A model generated the notes under the pieces. The model did no database searches and was not told where the DNA came from. It saw nothing but the letters and a program-made list of their open reading frames with translations. A stretch of DNA of 64,000 bases from Pelagicoccus sp. (GTDB taxonomy: Bacteria; Verrucomicrobiota; Verrucomicrobiia; Opitutales; Opitutaceae), in the NCBI GenBank assembly GCA_028284635.1, contig JANQRJ010000036.1:1-64000 (forward strand). Direction: 5' to 3'. This document shows positions 37,857 to 47,551 of the stretch, piece by piece. Numbering within the stretch: the stretch's first letter is position 1; every line of letters begins with the position of its first letter. The position numbers and the translations under genes were made by a program.

Positions 37857-37986
37857 GTGTCGCGGTGTCTACGGCGGCGCGCGGGTGGGTTCAAACTTAA
37901 TCTAGCTAGTTCGAAGCCCATTAGGCCAGCGATAGAGAATCGTCCCCTGGGTTCGCCAGTCCTCCCGAGAATCCATAGGCGCTCGT

Positions 37987-38038
37987 CTCCATCGAGACAT
38001 GGAATTTGCAACGTTGCAAATTCCATGTCTCGATGGAG
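37987..38038. repeat. 52-bp perfect palindrome centred on AACGTT
   Basis: Twenty-six bases each side of 38012/38013 are exact complements with no spacer. It lies in the divergent gap between rpiB and the TonB-domain gene. The sequence around the centre is GCAACGTTGC. Confidence 0.9.
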
Positions 38039-38202
38039 TTGCTAGCTTGATTCTGCACGGGTGTGGGCGAGTTGCTCGGGTTCCTGGATCAATGCTTTGC
38101 TGCTGTTGCTCGTTCTCTGTATTGGGGCTGCCAAAGTTGGCTTGCCGGTTCGGGGGATGGAGGAGTAGCCTATGGAGTTGTTGCTTCGCTATGTCTTGTC
38201 GA

Positions 38203-39405
38203 ATGGATATCATGTTTCGCGCTCGCCGGGTCGGCCTGTTTTGCTTGGGCTTGTTAGCTTTGTGGGGCGCGAATTCCGCGCCGGGGCAGGTGCAGGTTTT
38301 GATTCGCCATGACGGGCGGGAATCGGAAGTGGTTTCGATGGATGGCCGTCATGTGGTGATCGAAGAGAATGGCCGTCGCGAGCGAGTCGAGGACGGCCAG
38401 GTTTTTCTTCGGGAAGCGGGCGGCTATACCGACGGCGCTGTGCGGGTGATCAAGAGCGATGCGATGATGGGCCGAGACTATGCGGCGGGGGTGCAGTTCT
38501 TTTTTCGTTTCGAGGCGGTCGTTGAGGCGGAGCGCGATTTCGAGGACTGTTTCGTGCTTTTCGGGATCACGCCTGAGGTGGGGGATCCGACCTATGTCTT
38601 GCGCGAGATTCAGGATATCGACCAGGGCGGTCGGGAAAGGGTGGTGGTGGCGATCCCGGTCAATCCGGGCTTCGGCGGCGGCAGTTTCGGCTACAAGTTC
38701 TTTTCGCGAGGCGAGGAAATCGAGGTGATCGACATGAACCGTCTGACTGCAATTCGCGACACTTCGGCTGAACAGCCTGAAGCTGCTGCCGTGGCGGAGT
38801 CTCAGCAGAGCGCTCCGGCGAGACGGGTTGATGCCGGGGATCGAATTACCCCGACTTCGGCCCGAAAGGCTAGGCTTCTGGAGTTTCCTCCGTCCTTGGT
38901 TGGCGTGCTGCAAGGCGGCTACGCGGAAGCGACTTATACGGTGGGTGAGGATGGTCGAGCCTTGGAGATTCTGGAGTTGCGGGCCGACCATCCGGACCTG
39001 ATCCCGGAGGCCTGGAAGACGATAACGGAGACGATATACAATCCGGGCACCTTGGATGGGCAGCCTTTGGTCACGACGGTGCAGCAGCGTTTCTTCTTCA
39101 ACGAGTTCGCTTCGTTTGCCGAGGAAATCGTCAGCGTTCCGTATCCATCGATCAATGACAGGGAACCGCAAGTGGTCTATTCGCCTTTGGCGAAGACTGC
39201 TGAGGGTCGCAAGGGCAAGGCGACTATCGAGCTGGAGGTGGATTTGCTTGGCCGTCCTGTCGATCCGGTGGTATTTTCGGCCTCGAACGATGCGGCGGGG
39301 GAAGAGGCTTTGACTAGCGTGGAGGACTGGATCTTTCTGCCTGGGATCGTGGAGGGCTATCCGCAGCGGCAGCGGGTGAGGCTGCCGTTTAGCTTCGCTC
39401 CCTAG
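38203..39405 (+). CDS. Exported protein with two TonB C-terminal-like domains
   Basis: 400 aa from the ATG at 38203 (MDIMFRARRVGLF); an ATG at 38212 would serve equally. Signal peptide ending near NSAPGQ. A novel N-terminal beta region (about 25-200) is followed by two copies of a TonB C-terminal-like module: one around GYAEATYTVGEDGRALEILE, the other around GKATIELEVDLLGRPVDPVV. Each shows the strand-turn-strand pattern of TonB/energy-transducer domains. TonB proper has a membrane anchor and a proline linker before one such domain; here a cleavable signal and a tandem make the role uncertain. Confidence 0.72.
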   Translation: MDIMFRARRVGLFCLGLLALWGANSAPGQVQVLIRHDGRESEVVSMDGRHVVIEENGRRERVEDGQVFLREAGGYTDGAVRVIKSDAMMGRDYAAGVQFFFRFEAVVEAERDFEDCFVLFGITPEVGDPTYVLREIQDIDQGGRERVVVAIPVNPGFGGGSFGYKFFSRGEEIEVIDMNRLTAIRDTSAEQPEAAAVAESQQSAPARRVDAGDRITPTSARKARLLEFPPSLVGVLQGGYAEATYTVGEDGRALEILELRADHPDLIPEAWKTITETIYNPGTLDGQPLVTTVQQRFFFNEFASFAEEIVSVPYPSINDREPQVVYSPLAKTAEGRKGKATIELEVDLLGRPVDPVVFSASNDAAGEEALTSVEDWIFLPGIVEGYPQRQRVRLPFSFAP

Positions 39406-39410
39406 CGAAT

Positions 39411-39477
39411 TGGGAACGCGGGCGGCTCGCTCGTAACTGTTCGGCAATTCCCTGCGGGCGAGCCGCCCGCGTTCCCA
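39411..39477. repeat. REP-like inverted pair (GCGGGCG family), rodZ side
   Basis: Arms 39411-39430 and 39458-39477 are perfect 20-bp complements, with the same GGGAACGCGGGCGGCTCG word as 27097-27169. It fills the gap between two convergent stop codons (39405 and 39484). Confidence 0.82.
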
Positions 39478-39483
39478 GGAATC

Positions 39484-40308
39484 CTACGGAATTGTGGAGT
39501 AGCTGGGGCCGGTCTTGCCGGTGCTGTAGGCGACGCCTCCGACTTCGACCTGGAGGTTTTCGCCAGCTGTGTAGTCGATTTTCACGGGGCCTGTCTTTTC
39601 CACGGGTTCGCGTTGGCCGGCTACCATGGGGAAGAGATTCAGGAGAACTCGGCCGCTGTCGCGTTCGGTAACTGTGACTCGCACGTCGCCGAGGGCGATC
39701 AGCACGATGGTTTCCTTTTCGACGGCGGGAGCGGTTTGGCTGGCCGGAACCATCTGGCTGCTAGGTGCTGGGGTGGGTTCGGCTCCACCGCTGGCGATAG
39801 CCTTGACGACCCATATGATGACGAGCAGGAGGAGGAGAGCAGCGGCGGCGATGATGCCGACCTTGATGGCCACTTCCTTGTCGATGTTCTGAAGAAAGCT
39901 CGGCAGCGCGTTTGGCTGCTTGTCGCTTTCGTCGCTCGTGATGGGACGGCTTTCCTCGATAGTGGCTGTCGATGGGCTTTGACCGACTGCTTTGCTTTCC
40001 TCAGTGACGAGGGGCTGCTGCAGCTCCATGCGGCCGAAGAACTCGCGGTGATCCCGCTTGGCGGTCTTAGCTTCTCCGATGAGCGTGGCGTTGAAGTCGG
40101 TGATGACCTTGTCGGCGTTGATTTTCAGAAAGTTGCTGTAGGACCGGAGAAAGCCGCGCACGTAGATGTCGGGCACGTTGATGTTGAAGCTGTTGTTCTC
40201 AAAGCTGTTCAGGTATTCGCCACGGATCTTGGTAGCTTCCGCCGCTTCGCGGATGGTGACGCCTTTGCGCTTTCGCGCCTCTTCGAGTCTTTCGCCGATA
40301 CTCTGCAT
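39484..40308 (-). CDS. rodZ: RodZ-like cytoskeletal protein
   Basis: 274 aa. N-terminal helix-turn-helix of the RodZ type (IGERLEEARKRKGVTIREAAEATKIRGEYLNS, residues 4-35), which binds MreB rather than DNA. A TM helix (IKVGIIAAAALLLLLVIIWV, about 147-167), a Pro/Ser/Thr linker and a C-terminal periplasmic DUF4115 domain (ALGDVRVTVTERDSGRVLLN). It helps set the cell-elongation machinery. Confidence 0.88.
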   Translation of the reverse strand: MQSIGERLEEARKRKGVTIREAAEATKIRGEYLNSFENNSFNINVPDIYVRGFLRSYSNFLKINADKVITDFNATLIGEAKTAKRDHREFFGRMELQQPLVTEESKAVGQSPSTATIEESRPITSDESDKQPNALPSFLQNIDKEVAIKVGIIAAAALLLLLVIIWVVKAIASGGAEPTPAPSSQMVPASQTAPAVEKETIVLIALGDVRVTVTERDSGRVLLNLFPMVAGQREPVEKTGPVKIDYTAGENLQVEVGGVAYSTGKTGPSYSTIP

Positions 40309-40441
40309 ACCAAGGAAGTAAGAATTAAAATTGAAGAAGTAAGAAGTTAAAAATTTTCGATCTGCGGCTTCCTGGGGATGTTGCGCTAAGGGATTTCGCT
40401 TTCGAGCCTACAGCTTAAACACCTGCTCGGCTTCGCCGAGC

Positions 40442-42883
40442 TTACATCGAGTCGAGGTCGACCAGGATCTCGCGTGGGCTCGAGCCGTTTTCGGGGCCGA
40501 CGATGCCGCGGTCTTCCAGGATCTCCATCAACCGGGCGGCGCGGTTGTATCCAATTCTCAAGCGCCTTTGAAGCATGGAGGTGGAGGCGCGCTTGGTCGA
40601 GCGCAGGACTTCGATCGCTTGGGGCAGCATCTCTTCGCCGTCTTCCGCTTCGCCGCCGGTTCCCAGCTCGAGCTCTTCTGGAGATTCGATCTGGCGTTGC
40701 ACGTCTTCGGCGAATTTTGGCGGGCCGTTGGTTTTGAGAAACTCCACGATGCCGGCGATCTCTTCGTCGGAAACGAAAGCGCCTTGGGAACGGATGAGCC
40801 GCGAGGATCCTGGGGGCGAGAACAGCATGTCGCCTCGGCCGATGAGCTGCTCGGCGCCGGCCCCGTCGAGGATGGTGCGGGAGTCGATCTTGGAGGAGAC
40901 TTGGAAGGAAATGCGGCAGGGCAGGTTGGCCTTGATCACGCCAGTGATGACGTTGACCGATGGCCGTTGGGTAGCGAGCACGAGGTGGATACCGGCGGCG
41001 CGGGCGAGTTGGGCGAGGCGGGCGATGCCGGTTTCGACATCGGCTGGGGCGACCATCATGAGGTCGGCGAGTTCGTCGACAATGCAAACGATGTAGGGGA
41101 GCTTGTCTGGGATTTCGTCGAGCACGCCATCGTCGCGGGGTACGGTGATCTCAAGTTCGCTCTGGGTTTCCTGCTCTCGCTTTTCCTCTTCGGTCAGCTC
41201 TTTTTCGGGTTTCTTGCGTCCGTTGAAGCCGGCGATGTTGCGCACGCCCATCTTGGCGAACATTTCGTAGCGGTGCTCCATCTCGTTGAGCAGCCACTTC
41301 AGGGCGCCGGGGACCTTTTTCGGATCGGTCACCACGGGGATGAGCATGTGCGGCAGGGAGTTGAAGATCTTCATCTCGACGATCTTCGGGTCGACCATGA
41401 TGAAGCGCAGATTTTCCGGGCTGGAGTGGAAGAGCAGCGATGTAATGATGGCGTTGATACAGACCGTCTTGCCCGCTCCGGTGGCGCCTGCGATTAGCAG
41501 GTGAGGCATTTTGGTGAGATCCGAGATGATCGGCTTTCCGGACACGTCGCGACCGAGGGCGACGGGGATTTCGGCCTTGGACTTTACCCAGTCTTCCGAC
41601 TCGAGGATCTCGCGAATGCCGACCGGCATGGGAACCTGATTGGGCACTTCGATGCCGACACAGCCCTTGCCGGGCACTGGGGCGAGGATGCGCACGGAGA
41701 CGGCTCGCATGCCAAGGGCGATATTCTTGTCGAGGCTGGATATCTTTTCGACTCTGACTCCAGGAGCTGGATACACTTCGTAGCGAGTGATGACAGGGCC
41801 GATGTGGATCTCGCCCATGGTGACTTCGACTCCGAACTCCTTGAGCGTCTTTTGGAGTCTCTCGGCGTTTTCGGCGTGCTCCTCTTGAGAATTCGCTCCT
41901 TCTGGGGCTTCAAGTTCCTCGAGCAGGTCGAGTTGTGGAAAGGTGTAGTCGCCGGAGGAAACGGGGAGCTTGGCTCGGGCTTTCTTGGTTTGCTCTGGAG
42001 CGACGAATTTGAGGACGTCGCTCAAGGGTGGTTTCTTTTGCTCCGGCTCCTCGGGCTCCTTTTTCGCCTTGGCGGGCAGGGAGACTTTTTGCGAAGGCTC
42101 GGGATCTACTTCGGGCTCCAGAAGCTTCTTGCCCTGGGCTTCGCGGATGAGCTCCTTGGCGGCCTTCTCCTCTTCTTTTTGCAGGCGCTTGGCCTCGAGG
42201 CGTTCTTCCTTTAGGCGGGCCTTCTTTTCTTTGGCGGCTAGCTTGGCGAGGCGCTTTTCCTCGCGTCGCTGCTCTCGAGCGGCTTTCCAGCGCTCGCGCC
42301 AGGCTGCGAAGGCTCCGCCAATGGCGTCGCCGCTGTCGGAGAGTTTGGGCGAGACCATGTAGATCAGACAGCCGAGGTAGATGGCGGCGAGAATGAGACC
42401 CGAGCCGACGTTGCCCAGATATACCTCCATGAACTTGCCGTAGAGCAGGTTGCCGATGGCCCCGCCTGGGCCAGCGTGGTAGATGCGGGTTTCCAGGAAG
42501 AGCAAGTCGATCACGGCAAGCAATCCTGCTCCGGCTAGGGCGGCGATCAGCATGCTGCTGGCGAGCAGCGTTTTTGACCGTCGGTCGCGCATGGCGAAGC
42601 TTCCAGCCATCCAGGCTAGAAACAGGGGAATCGACCAAGCCATCCCGCCAAAGGCGAGAAAGGAGTACTGCGAAACGACCACGCCGAAACGGCCAATCAT
42701 GTTCTCCTCGGATGGATTGGTGGAGTGCAGATCGCTCTGCTCAGGCTGGTAGTCGACCAGGGCGAGGAGGACGAGGACTGCGAGAACAGCGAAAACGCTG
42801 GCCCAGAGCCATCGGCTGCGTTGGCTGGGCGGCTTGATGTCGGATTCCTCTTTTCTAGAGGTAGCCTTCTGTTTTCTGGCCAT
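40442..42883 (-). CDS. ftsK: DNA translocase FtsK/SpoIIIE
   Basis: 813 aa. Four membrane helices within the first about 190 residues, then a very charged Lys/Glu/Arg helical linker (about 195-300, with KLAAKEKKARLKEERLEAKR-type runs). The RecA-like motor has Walker A LIAGATGAGKTVCINAI (about 470-486), VDELADLMMVA and ATQRPSVNVITGVIKANL. The C-terminal gamma winged helix (STKRASTSMLQRRLRIGYN) reads KOPS sites. It segregates chromosome ends at the septum. Confidence 0.96.
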   Translation of the reverse strand: MARKQKATSRKEESDIKPPSQRSRWLWASVFAVLAVLVLLALVDYQPEQSDLHSTNPSEENMIGRFGVVVSQYSFLAFGGMAWSIPLFLAWMAGSFAMRDRRSKTLLASSMLIAALAGAGLLAVIDLLFLETRIYHAGPGGAIGNLLYGKFMEVYLGNVGSGLILAAIYLGCLIYMVSPKLSDSGDAIGGAFAAWRERWKAAREQRREEKRLAKLAAKEKKARLKEERLEAKRLQKEEEKAAKELIREAQGKKLLEPEVDPEPSQKVSLPAKAKKEPEEPEQKKPPLSDVLKFVAPEQTKKARAKLPVSSGDYTFPQLDLLEELEAPEGANSQEEHAENAERLQKTLKEFGVEVTMGEIHIGPVITRYEVYPAPGVRVEKISSLDKNIALGMRAVSVRILAPVPGKGCVGIEVPNQVPMPVGIREILESEDWVKSKAEIPVALGRDVSGKPIISDLTKMPHLLIAGATGAGKTVCINAIITSLLFHSSPENLRFIMVDPKIVEMKIFNSLPHMLIPVVTDPKKVPGALKWLLNEMEHRYEMFAKMGVRNIAGFNGRKKPEKELTEEEKREQETQSELEITVPRDDGVLDEIPDKLPYIVCIVDELADLMMVAPADVETGIARLAQLARAAGIHLVLATQRPSVNVITGVIKANLPCRISFQVSSKIDSRTILDGAGAEQLIGRGDMLFSPPGSSRLIRSQGAFVSDEEIAGIVEFLKTNGPPKFAEDVQRQIESPEELELGTGGEAEDGEEMLPQAIEVLRSTKRASTSMLQRRLRIGYNRAARLMEILEDRGIVGPENGSSPREILVDLDSM

Positions 42884-43100
42884 GTGCGGATTGGAGATGG
42901 GTCGGGCTACGGGTGGCCCAGGGAGGGTTTGAGAATCGAGAAGATGGGTTTGGGCCCGGTTTGCAATTAAACTCTTTTCGCCCGGGGATGGCTTTGCCTG
43001 GCGAAATGCGACCGCGTTTCCTCGGGAAAGTTACGAGCGAATTCGATTGGAGACCTTCTACGGGCCGAGGGGCTCCGCTCATACTTTGGTCTTCACCGAG

Positions 43101-43150
43101 GCCCGCGCGCAAACAAAACTTCAACGTTGAAGTTTTGTTTGCGCGCGGGC
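43101..43150. repeat. 50-bp perfect palindrome centred on AACGTT
   Basis: Twenty-five bases each side of 43125/43126 are exact complements. The outer parts are GC-rich (GCCCGCGCGC) and the inner parts AT-rich. TTTT follows on the + strand. It lies in the gap between divergent ftsK and manA, 76 nt before the manA start, the same distance as the palindrome before trpA. Confidence 0.9.
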
Positions 43151-43226
43151 TTTTGCTGGCTTGGCGTTTCCTCCTTGTTTTGGGGCGCCGAGGTCGCTTT
43201 CGTTTGGGCAGACCTTTCTGCAAAAC

Positions 43227-44171
43227 ATGAGCCAACCGATTTTCTTCGAGCCTATCTATCAAGAACGCGTCTGGGGCGCCCGCAACTTGAGCTCCGCTCT
43301 GGGCCGGGAGCTGCCCGAGGGCAAGGTCATCGGCGAAGCCTGGGAAGTGGTTGATCGTCCTGAGGCTCAGTCGATAGCCAGAGGCGGCGATTTCGACGGC
43401 AAGTCGATTCGCGAATTGATCGAGGCGGACCCTGCTGGGATCATGGGTGCCGGCTACGACCCGCAGCGACCTTTTCCCATCCTGATCAAGTGGCTCGATT
43501 GCGCTGACCGGCTCAGTCTACAGGTGCATCCTCCGGCTTCGGTGGCGGACGAGCTTCAGGGCGAACCGAAGACGGAGAACTGGTACATCGCGGACTGTCA
43601 ACCGGATGCTTCGCTCATCGTCGGTCTCAGGGACGGAGCGACTCGCCAGGAGTTCGAGACTCGTCTTGAGAACGAGACGCTCGAGGAATGCATCCACCGC
43701 TTCACGGTCAAGGCGGGCGATTCCATATTGGTGGAGAGCGGTCGTCTGCATGCTATCGACGCGGGTAATCTTATCCTCGAAATTCAGCAGAATTCGGACA
43801 CTACCTACCGCGTCTACGACTGGGGTCGGGTGGGCCTTGATGGCAAACCTCGCCAACTGCATGTGGAGCAGTCTCTCAAGAGTATCCAGTGGGACGACTT
43901 CGAGCCGTCTGCCATGAGCTCGGCGGGAGAAAAGGTGGTGTTGGCGGACTGCTCGGAATTCCGATTGACGAAATACGCTCTTTCGGCGGGGGCGCCTGCC
44001 TTGTCGTTGTCTGCTGGCGAGCCGCGATTGCTTAGCGTGGTCGAGGGCTCTGTTTCCGTGGGTGGGGCCGAGGTTGTCCGTGGCGACAACGTCATTCTTC
44101 CGGCTAGTTCGGCATGGGAGATTTCTGGGGCTGCGGGGGCCGCTTTTCTGGTAACCGACAGATTCGTGTAG
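43227..44171 (+). CDS. manA: Mannose-6-phosphate isomerase, class I
   Basis: 314 aa from the ATG at 43227 (MSQPIFFEPIYQERVWG). It interconverts mannose-6-P and fructose-6-P, feeding GDP-mannose synthesis. Cupin zinc ligands: SLQVHPPASVADELQG (Gln and His, about 92-107), Glu in KTENWYIADC, His in ESGRLHAIDAGNLILEIQQNSD. It is of the shorter Bacillus-like type (about 315 aa) rather than the 390-aa E. coli type. The second cupin is near the C-terminus (VEGSVSVGG). Confidence 0.93.
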   Translation: MSQPIFFEPIYQERVWGARNLSSALGRELPEGKVIGEAWEVVDRPEAQSIARGGDFDGKSIRELIEADPAGIMGAGYDPQRPFPILIKWLDCADRLSLQVHPPASVADELQGEPKTENWYIADCQPDASLIVGLRDGATRQEFETRLENETLEECIHRFTVKAGDSILVESGRLHAIDAGNLILEIQQNSDTTYRVYDWGRVGLDGKPRQLHVEQSLKSIQWDDFEPSAMSSAGEKVVLADCSEFRLTKYALSAGAPALSLSAGEPRLLSVVEGSVSVGGAEVVRGDNVILPASSAWEISGAAGAAFLVTDRFV

Positions 44172-44210
44172 GGCCGTCGAATGCGTTGCGGCTTTCCAAG
44201 ACTGTCTTCC

Positions 44211-44287
44211 GTAGCGCGGAGCTTCAGCCCGCGTCTCCCCAATGCAGGATCGATTCCTTGCGGACGCGGGCTGAAGCTCCGCGCTAC
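44211..44287. repeat. REP inverted pair (CGCGGAGC family)
   Basis: Arms 44211-44235 and 44263-44287 are perfect 25-bp complements. Each begins GTAG and folds as CGCGG-A-GC, loop TTCA, GC-CCGCG. It differs from the 5794-5868 copy at the loop on both arms consistently, so the pairing is kept. Confidence 0.88.
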
Positions 44288-44292
44288 GGCGG

Positions 44293-44931
44293 ATGTCTGA
44301 GGCTCAGGTTCAGCTTTTCGCCGCTCGGCGCGGCGGCATCTTCAAGACGGCATTGGCCTTGCTGATTTTTCTGGCGGCTTTGGCGATACTTGGCTGGATG
44401 CTGATAGCTCCGAGTGTGGCGTTGTCGGAAATAGAGTCTCGCGCGGATAGTCGAGCCGAGGCGGAAACGATCTTCTTCAATCCCCTAGGCCTTTCGCTGG
44501 ACGCGACGAATCTCTCCATCGCCAGCCCTGGCGCGTCGGCTCCTGCGCGGCCGATGCTGGAGCTGCAAAGCCTCAAGGCGCAGGCTAGCCTGCCGGCTTT
44601 GATGAGGGGAGAGATCCGTATCCAAAGTTTGGAGCTACGTATCGCTAGAGCTAGCCTGGTCGTCGATGAACGGGGCAGTCTCAATCTGCAGACTTTCGTC
44701 GACCGTCTTTTTCGTTCCGCGGAAGACGGCGCCCCGATTCCGTTTTACGCCGAATCGGTCCGCCTGGTCGTGGAGGAGCTCGAATTCGTAGACAACAGCC
44801 GGCTTCTTCCTATGCGTCGCGCTATTCGCCCGAAGCTCGATGTCGAGCTGCGCCAGCTGGAAGAAGCCCGGCAGATCTTCGGTCCGCTTTTCGAGCTTGG
44901 TCGGACCGTAGGGACCCTGCCCATCCGCTAG
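44293..44931 (+). CDS. AsmA-like inner-membrane protein (short)
   Basis: 212 aa. One N-terminal TM helix (FKTALALLIFLAALAILGWML, about 17-37), then a periplasmic part resembling the start of AsmA/YhdP-type beta-groove proteins (IFFNPLGLSLDATNLSIASP, LELQSLKAQASLPALMRGEI, IQSLELRIARASLVVDERGSLNL). AsmA-like proteins move lipids between membranes but are usually longer. Here the groove would be short. Family placement is by pattern only. Confidence 0.6.
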   Translation: MSEAQVQLFAARRGGIFKTALALLIFLAALAILGWMLIAPSVALSEIESRADSRAEAETIFFNPLGLSLDATNLSIASPGASAPARPMLELQSLKAQASLPALMRGEIRIQSLELRIARASLVVDERGSLNLQTFVDRLFRSAEDGAPIPFYAESVRLVVEELEFVDNSRLLPMRRAIRPKLDVELRQLEEARQIFGPLFELGRTVGTLPIR

Positions 44932-45043
44932 TTCTTCCCTGCTATCCGGGGCAAGGGCTCGTTTAGAACTAAAAAGGGGCTGGACCTTGCCGAAATTCTC
45001 TTTGATTCGAGAAGGCCTTGAGATAGACAATCACCGTTTGCAC

Positions 45044-45670
45044 ATGGAAAACGCTAAGGACACCCAACCACTTGAAGACAAGGACGTCCCTTCTCCGGAG
45101 GAAGAGGGCGAGGCGATCGAGGCGGAGCAACCCGAGGCGCCAGAGGCTGAAGAACCGGAAGCCGAAGAGCCCAAGGAGCTCACGCTAGAGGAACAGCTTG
45201 CCGCTGCCAAAGCCGAGGCTGCGGAGAACTACAGCAGCTACTTGCGCTCCGTGGCGGATCTCGACACCTACCGCCGCCGCGTGATGCGGGAGAAGGACGA
45301 CCTCAAGCAGTACGCAGTCTCCGGGCTGCTGGAGGATTTCCTGCCAATCTACGACAATCTTGCTCTCGGGCTCATGTCCGCCGAGCAGACGAAGGACCCG
45401 AAGGTCGTGGTGCAAGGTATCCAGATGGTCATGACGCAGTTCAAGACGCTGCTGCAGGACAATGGCATCGTGGAAGTCGCCCCGGGCAAGGGCGACGATT
45501 TCGATCCCAACCTGGCCGAAGCGTTCCAGACGCAGCCCAGCGACGAGGTTGAGGAGGGCAAGGTGCTCTCGCTCATGCGCAAGGGCTTTCAGCTCAACGG
45601 CCGGCTTATCCGTCCCGCTTCGGTCGTGGTGAGCGGCGGTCCCGCTGCCGAGTCGGACGAGCAGCAGTAG
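45044..45670 (+). CDS. grpE: Nucleotide-exchange factor GrpE
   Basis: 208 aa from the ATG at 45044 (MENAKDTQPLEDKD). An acidic, disordered N-terminus (about 1-65, Glu/Pro/Ala) precedes the coiled-coil (LEEQLAAAKAEAAENYSSYLRSVADLDTYRRR) and the GrpE beta domain, with the signature FQTQPSDEVEEGKVLSLMRKGFQLNGRLIRPASVVVS. It promotes ADP release from DnaK. It is followed 47 nt later by dnaJ; dnaK is not in the window. Confidence 0.93.
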   Translation: MENAKDTQPLEDKDVPSPEEEGEAIEAEQPEAPEAEEPEAEEPKELTLEEQLAAAKAEAAENYSSYLRSVADLDTYRRRVMREKDDLKQYAVSGLLEDFLPIYDNLALGLMSAEQTKDPKVVVQGIQMVMTQFKTLLQDNGIVEVAPGKGDDFDPNLAEAFQTQPSDEVEEGKVLSLMRKGFQLNGRLIRPASVVVSGGPAAESDEQQ

Positions 45671-45717
45671 CGCCGAAGCCAATCACGAAAATCCAGGGGG
45701 AAGAAAACGTTTAAGCT

Positions 45718-46869
45718 GTGAAAGAGGATTACTACGAACTGCTCGGCGTGAGCAAGCAAGCCACGCAAGACGAGCTGAAGAAGGCCTATCGCAAGATGGC
45801 CGTTAAATACCATCCGGATAAGAACCCGGGCAATGCCGAGGCGGAGGAGAGCTTCAAGAAGGTTTCCGAGGCCTACGAGGTGCTCAAGGACGAACAGAAG
45901 CGAGCGGCCTACGATCGCTACGGCCATGCCGCTTTCAGCAGTGGCGCTGGATCGGGCGGCGCGGGAGCAGGTGGTCCGTTCCACGATCCCTTCGACATTT
46001 TTAGCGAGGTCTTCGGCAGTGGCGGCGGTGGCGGTGGCAGCATCTTCGAAGAGTTCTTCGGTGGCGGTGGTGGCGGCCGTAGTCGAGGAGGCGCCTCTCG
46101 AGGGTCCGATCTGCGCTACGATCTAGAGATTGGGCTCGAGGAAGCCGCTACCGGTGTCGAAAAGGAGGTCTCCTTCCGCAAGCCAACCACGTGTTCGAGG
46201 TGCAATGGCAGTGGAGCCGAGCCCGGCAGTGGCGTCACCACCTGCCCCACTTGCGGTGGTAGTGGTCAGGTAACGGCTTCCAAGGGTTTCTTTTCCATTC
46301 GCCAGACCTGTCCCACCTGCAACGGCTCCGGCCAGAAGATCGAAAAAGTCTGTAGCGCCTGCGGCGGCGAGGGTCGAGTCAACGAGACCACCAAGATCAA
46401 GGTCAAGGTGCCTCCCGGCGTCGATACCGGCTCAAAGTTGCGCTCCGGCGGCAATGGCGAAGCCGGTCCGCACGGCGGACCGTCAGGCGATCTCTACATA
46501 GTGATCCACGTGGCGGAGCACGACATCTTCGAGCGCCGCGAAGAGAATCTCTACTGCGAAATCCCGATCAAGTTCACCCTCGCCACGCTCGGTGGCACGA
46601 TCGAAGTGCCTACCTTGACCGGCAAGGCCAGCTTGAAGATCCCCGCCGGTACCCAGTCGGGCACTACTTTCCGGCTCAAAGGCAAAGGCATGCCTAGCCT
46701 GCGCGGCGGCTACTACGGCGACCAGATGGTGCGAGTGAAGATCGAGGTGCCCAAGTCGCTCACTTCAGAGCAGCGTCGCAAGCTCGAGGAATTCGCCCTC
46801 GAGTGCGGCGATGCCGAAGAGCCGATGAGCAAGTCGTTTTTCGACAAGGCCAAGCGCTTCTTCGAATAG
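45718..46869 (+). CDS. dnaJ: Chaperone DnaJ
   Basis: 383 aa from a GTG at 45718. J domain with HPD in [15 protein letters not shown] (about 31-33), a long Gly-rich region (about 77-125), four zinc-finger repeats CxxCxGxG ([32 protein letters not shown]) and the C-terminal substrate-binding domains. It stimulates DnaK ATPase. The start GTG has an AGGGGG-type purine run about 20 nt upstream, rather far for a strong Shine-Dalgarno. Confidence 0.95.
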   Translation: MKEDYYELLGVSKQATQDELKKAYRKMAVKYHPDKNPGNAEAEESFKKVSEAYEVLKDEQKRAAYDRYGHAAFSSGAGSGGAGAGGPFHDPFDIFSEVFGSGGGGGGSIFEEFFGGGGGGRSRGGASRGSDLRYDLEIGLEEAATGVEKEVSFRKPTTCSRCNGSGAEPGSGVTTCPTCGGSGQVTASKGFFSIRQTCPTCNGSGQKIEKVCSACGGEGRVNETTKIKVKVPPGVDTGSKLRSGGNGEAGPHGGPSGDLYIVIHVAEHDIFERREENLYCEIPIKFTLATLGGTIEVPTLTGKASLKIPAGTQSGTTFRLKGKGMPSLRGGYYGDQMVRVKIEVPKSLTSEQRRKLEEFALECGDAEEPMSKSFFDKAKRFFE

Positions 46870-46878
46870 GGACTTCGA

Positions 46879-46917
46879 AAGCTCCGCGCTACGCCGCAAG
46901 CGCGACACGACACTAGC
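46879..46917. repeat. Partial REP remnant after dnaJ
   Basis: AAGCTCCGCGCTAC followed by GCGACACGACACTAG matches the right-hand half of the 5771-5901 element, including its outer flank. The left arm is missing. It lies between convergent dnaJ and def. Confidence 0.7.
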
Positions 46918-47479
46918 GTTTCGTTCGCTGCAAAGTCTTCGCCTTCAGCTGGTTGATCTGCATCTGGATTCGCTTGAGCGTGCGTTTGCGCATGCGGTCG
47001 GTGAAGAGCACGCCATTTAGGTGGTCGACCTCGTGCTGTATGCAGCGGCCGAGCAGGCCGTTGCATTCGATTACGTGCGGATTTCCCTGGATGTCCTGGT
47101 ACTCGCAGCGAATCCATTCCGGCCGCTCCACATCCCCACGCACGTCAGGAAAGGACAGGCAGCCTTCCTCGGCTTCCTCCTTTTCTGCTCCAAGGTACTC
47201 GAGTTTCGGGTTGCAGATGCCCATCGGCATGAAGAATTCCAAGGGGGGGGCGGCTCCGTCCAGCCTGTATTCGAAATCTGGATCTATGCCGGTAAGATCA
47301 ACCACGCAGAACTGCATTGCCAAGCCCACCTGCTGAGCTGCCAGTCCTATTCCCTCGGCCTTGAACATCGTCTCGACCATGTCGTCGAAAAGCTTCTTCA
47401 GCTTCCCGTCGAACTCCGTCACCGGCTCACCGATCTGGTGGAGAGTCTTGTCGCCGTATTGAACTATTTGTAGCAGCAT
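46913..47479 (-). CDS. def: Peptide deformylase
   Basis: 188 aa. It removes the formyl group from N-terminal methionine. All three family motifs are present: GIGLAAQQVG (about 40-49), EGCLSFP with a metal-binding Cys (about 107-113) and QHEVDHLNG with the catalytic Glu (about 148-156). The basic C-terminal tail (RKRTLKRIQMQINQLKAKTL) extends past the core, as in many type I enzymes that dock near the ribosome exit. Confidence 0.95.
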   Translation of the reverse strand: MLLQIVQYGDKTLHQIGEPVTEFDGKLKKLFDDMVETMFKAEGIGLAAQQVGLAMQFCVVDLTGIDPDFEYRLDGAAPPLEFFMPMGICNPKLEYLGAEKEEAEEGCLSFPDVRGDVERPEWIRCEYQDIQGNPHVIECNGLLGRCIQHEVDHLNGVLFTDRMRKRTLKRIQMQINQLKAKTLQRTKR

Positions 47480-47551
47480 AGGTCTTCGCTTTTGACCTAA
47501 GCAACACGGGCTCTAATTCTAACTCAAACCCTTTTTCGAATCGCTCCGTTC

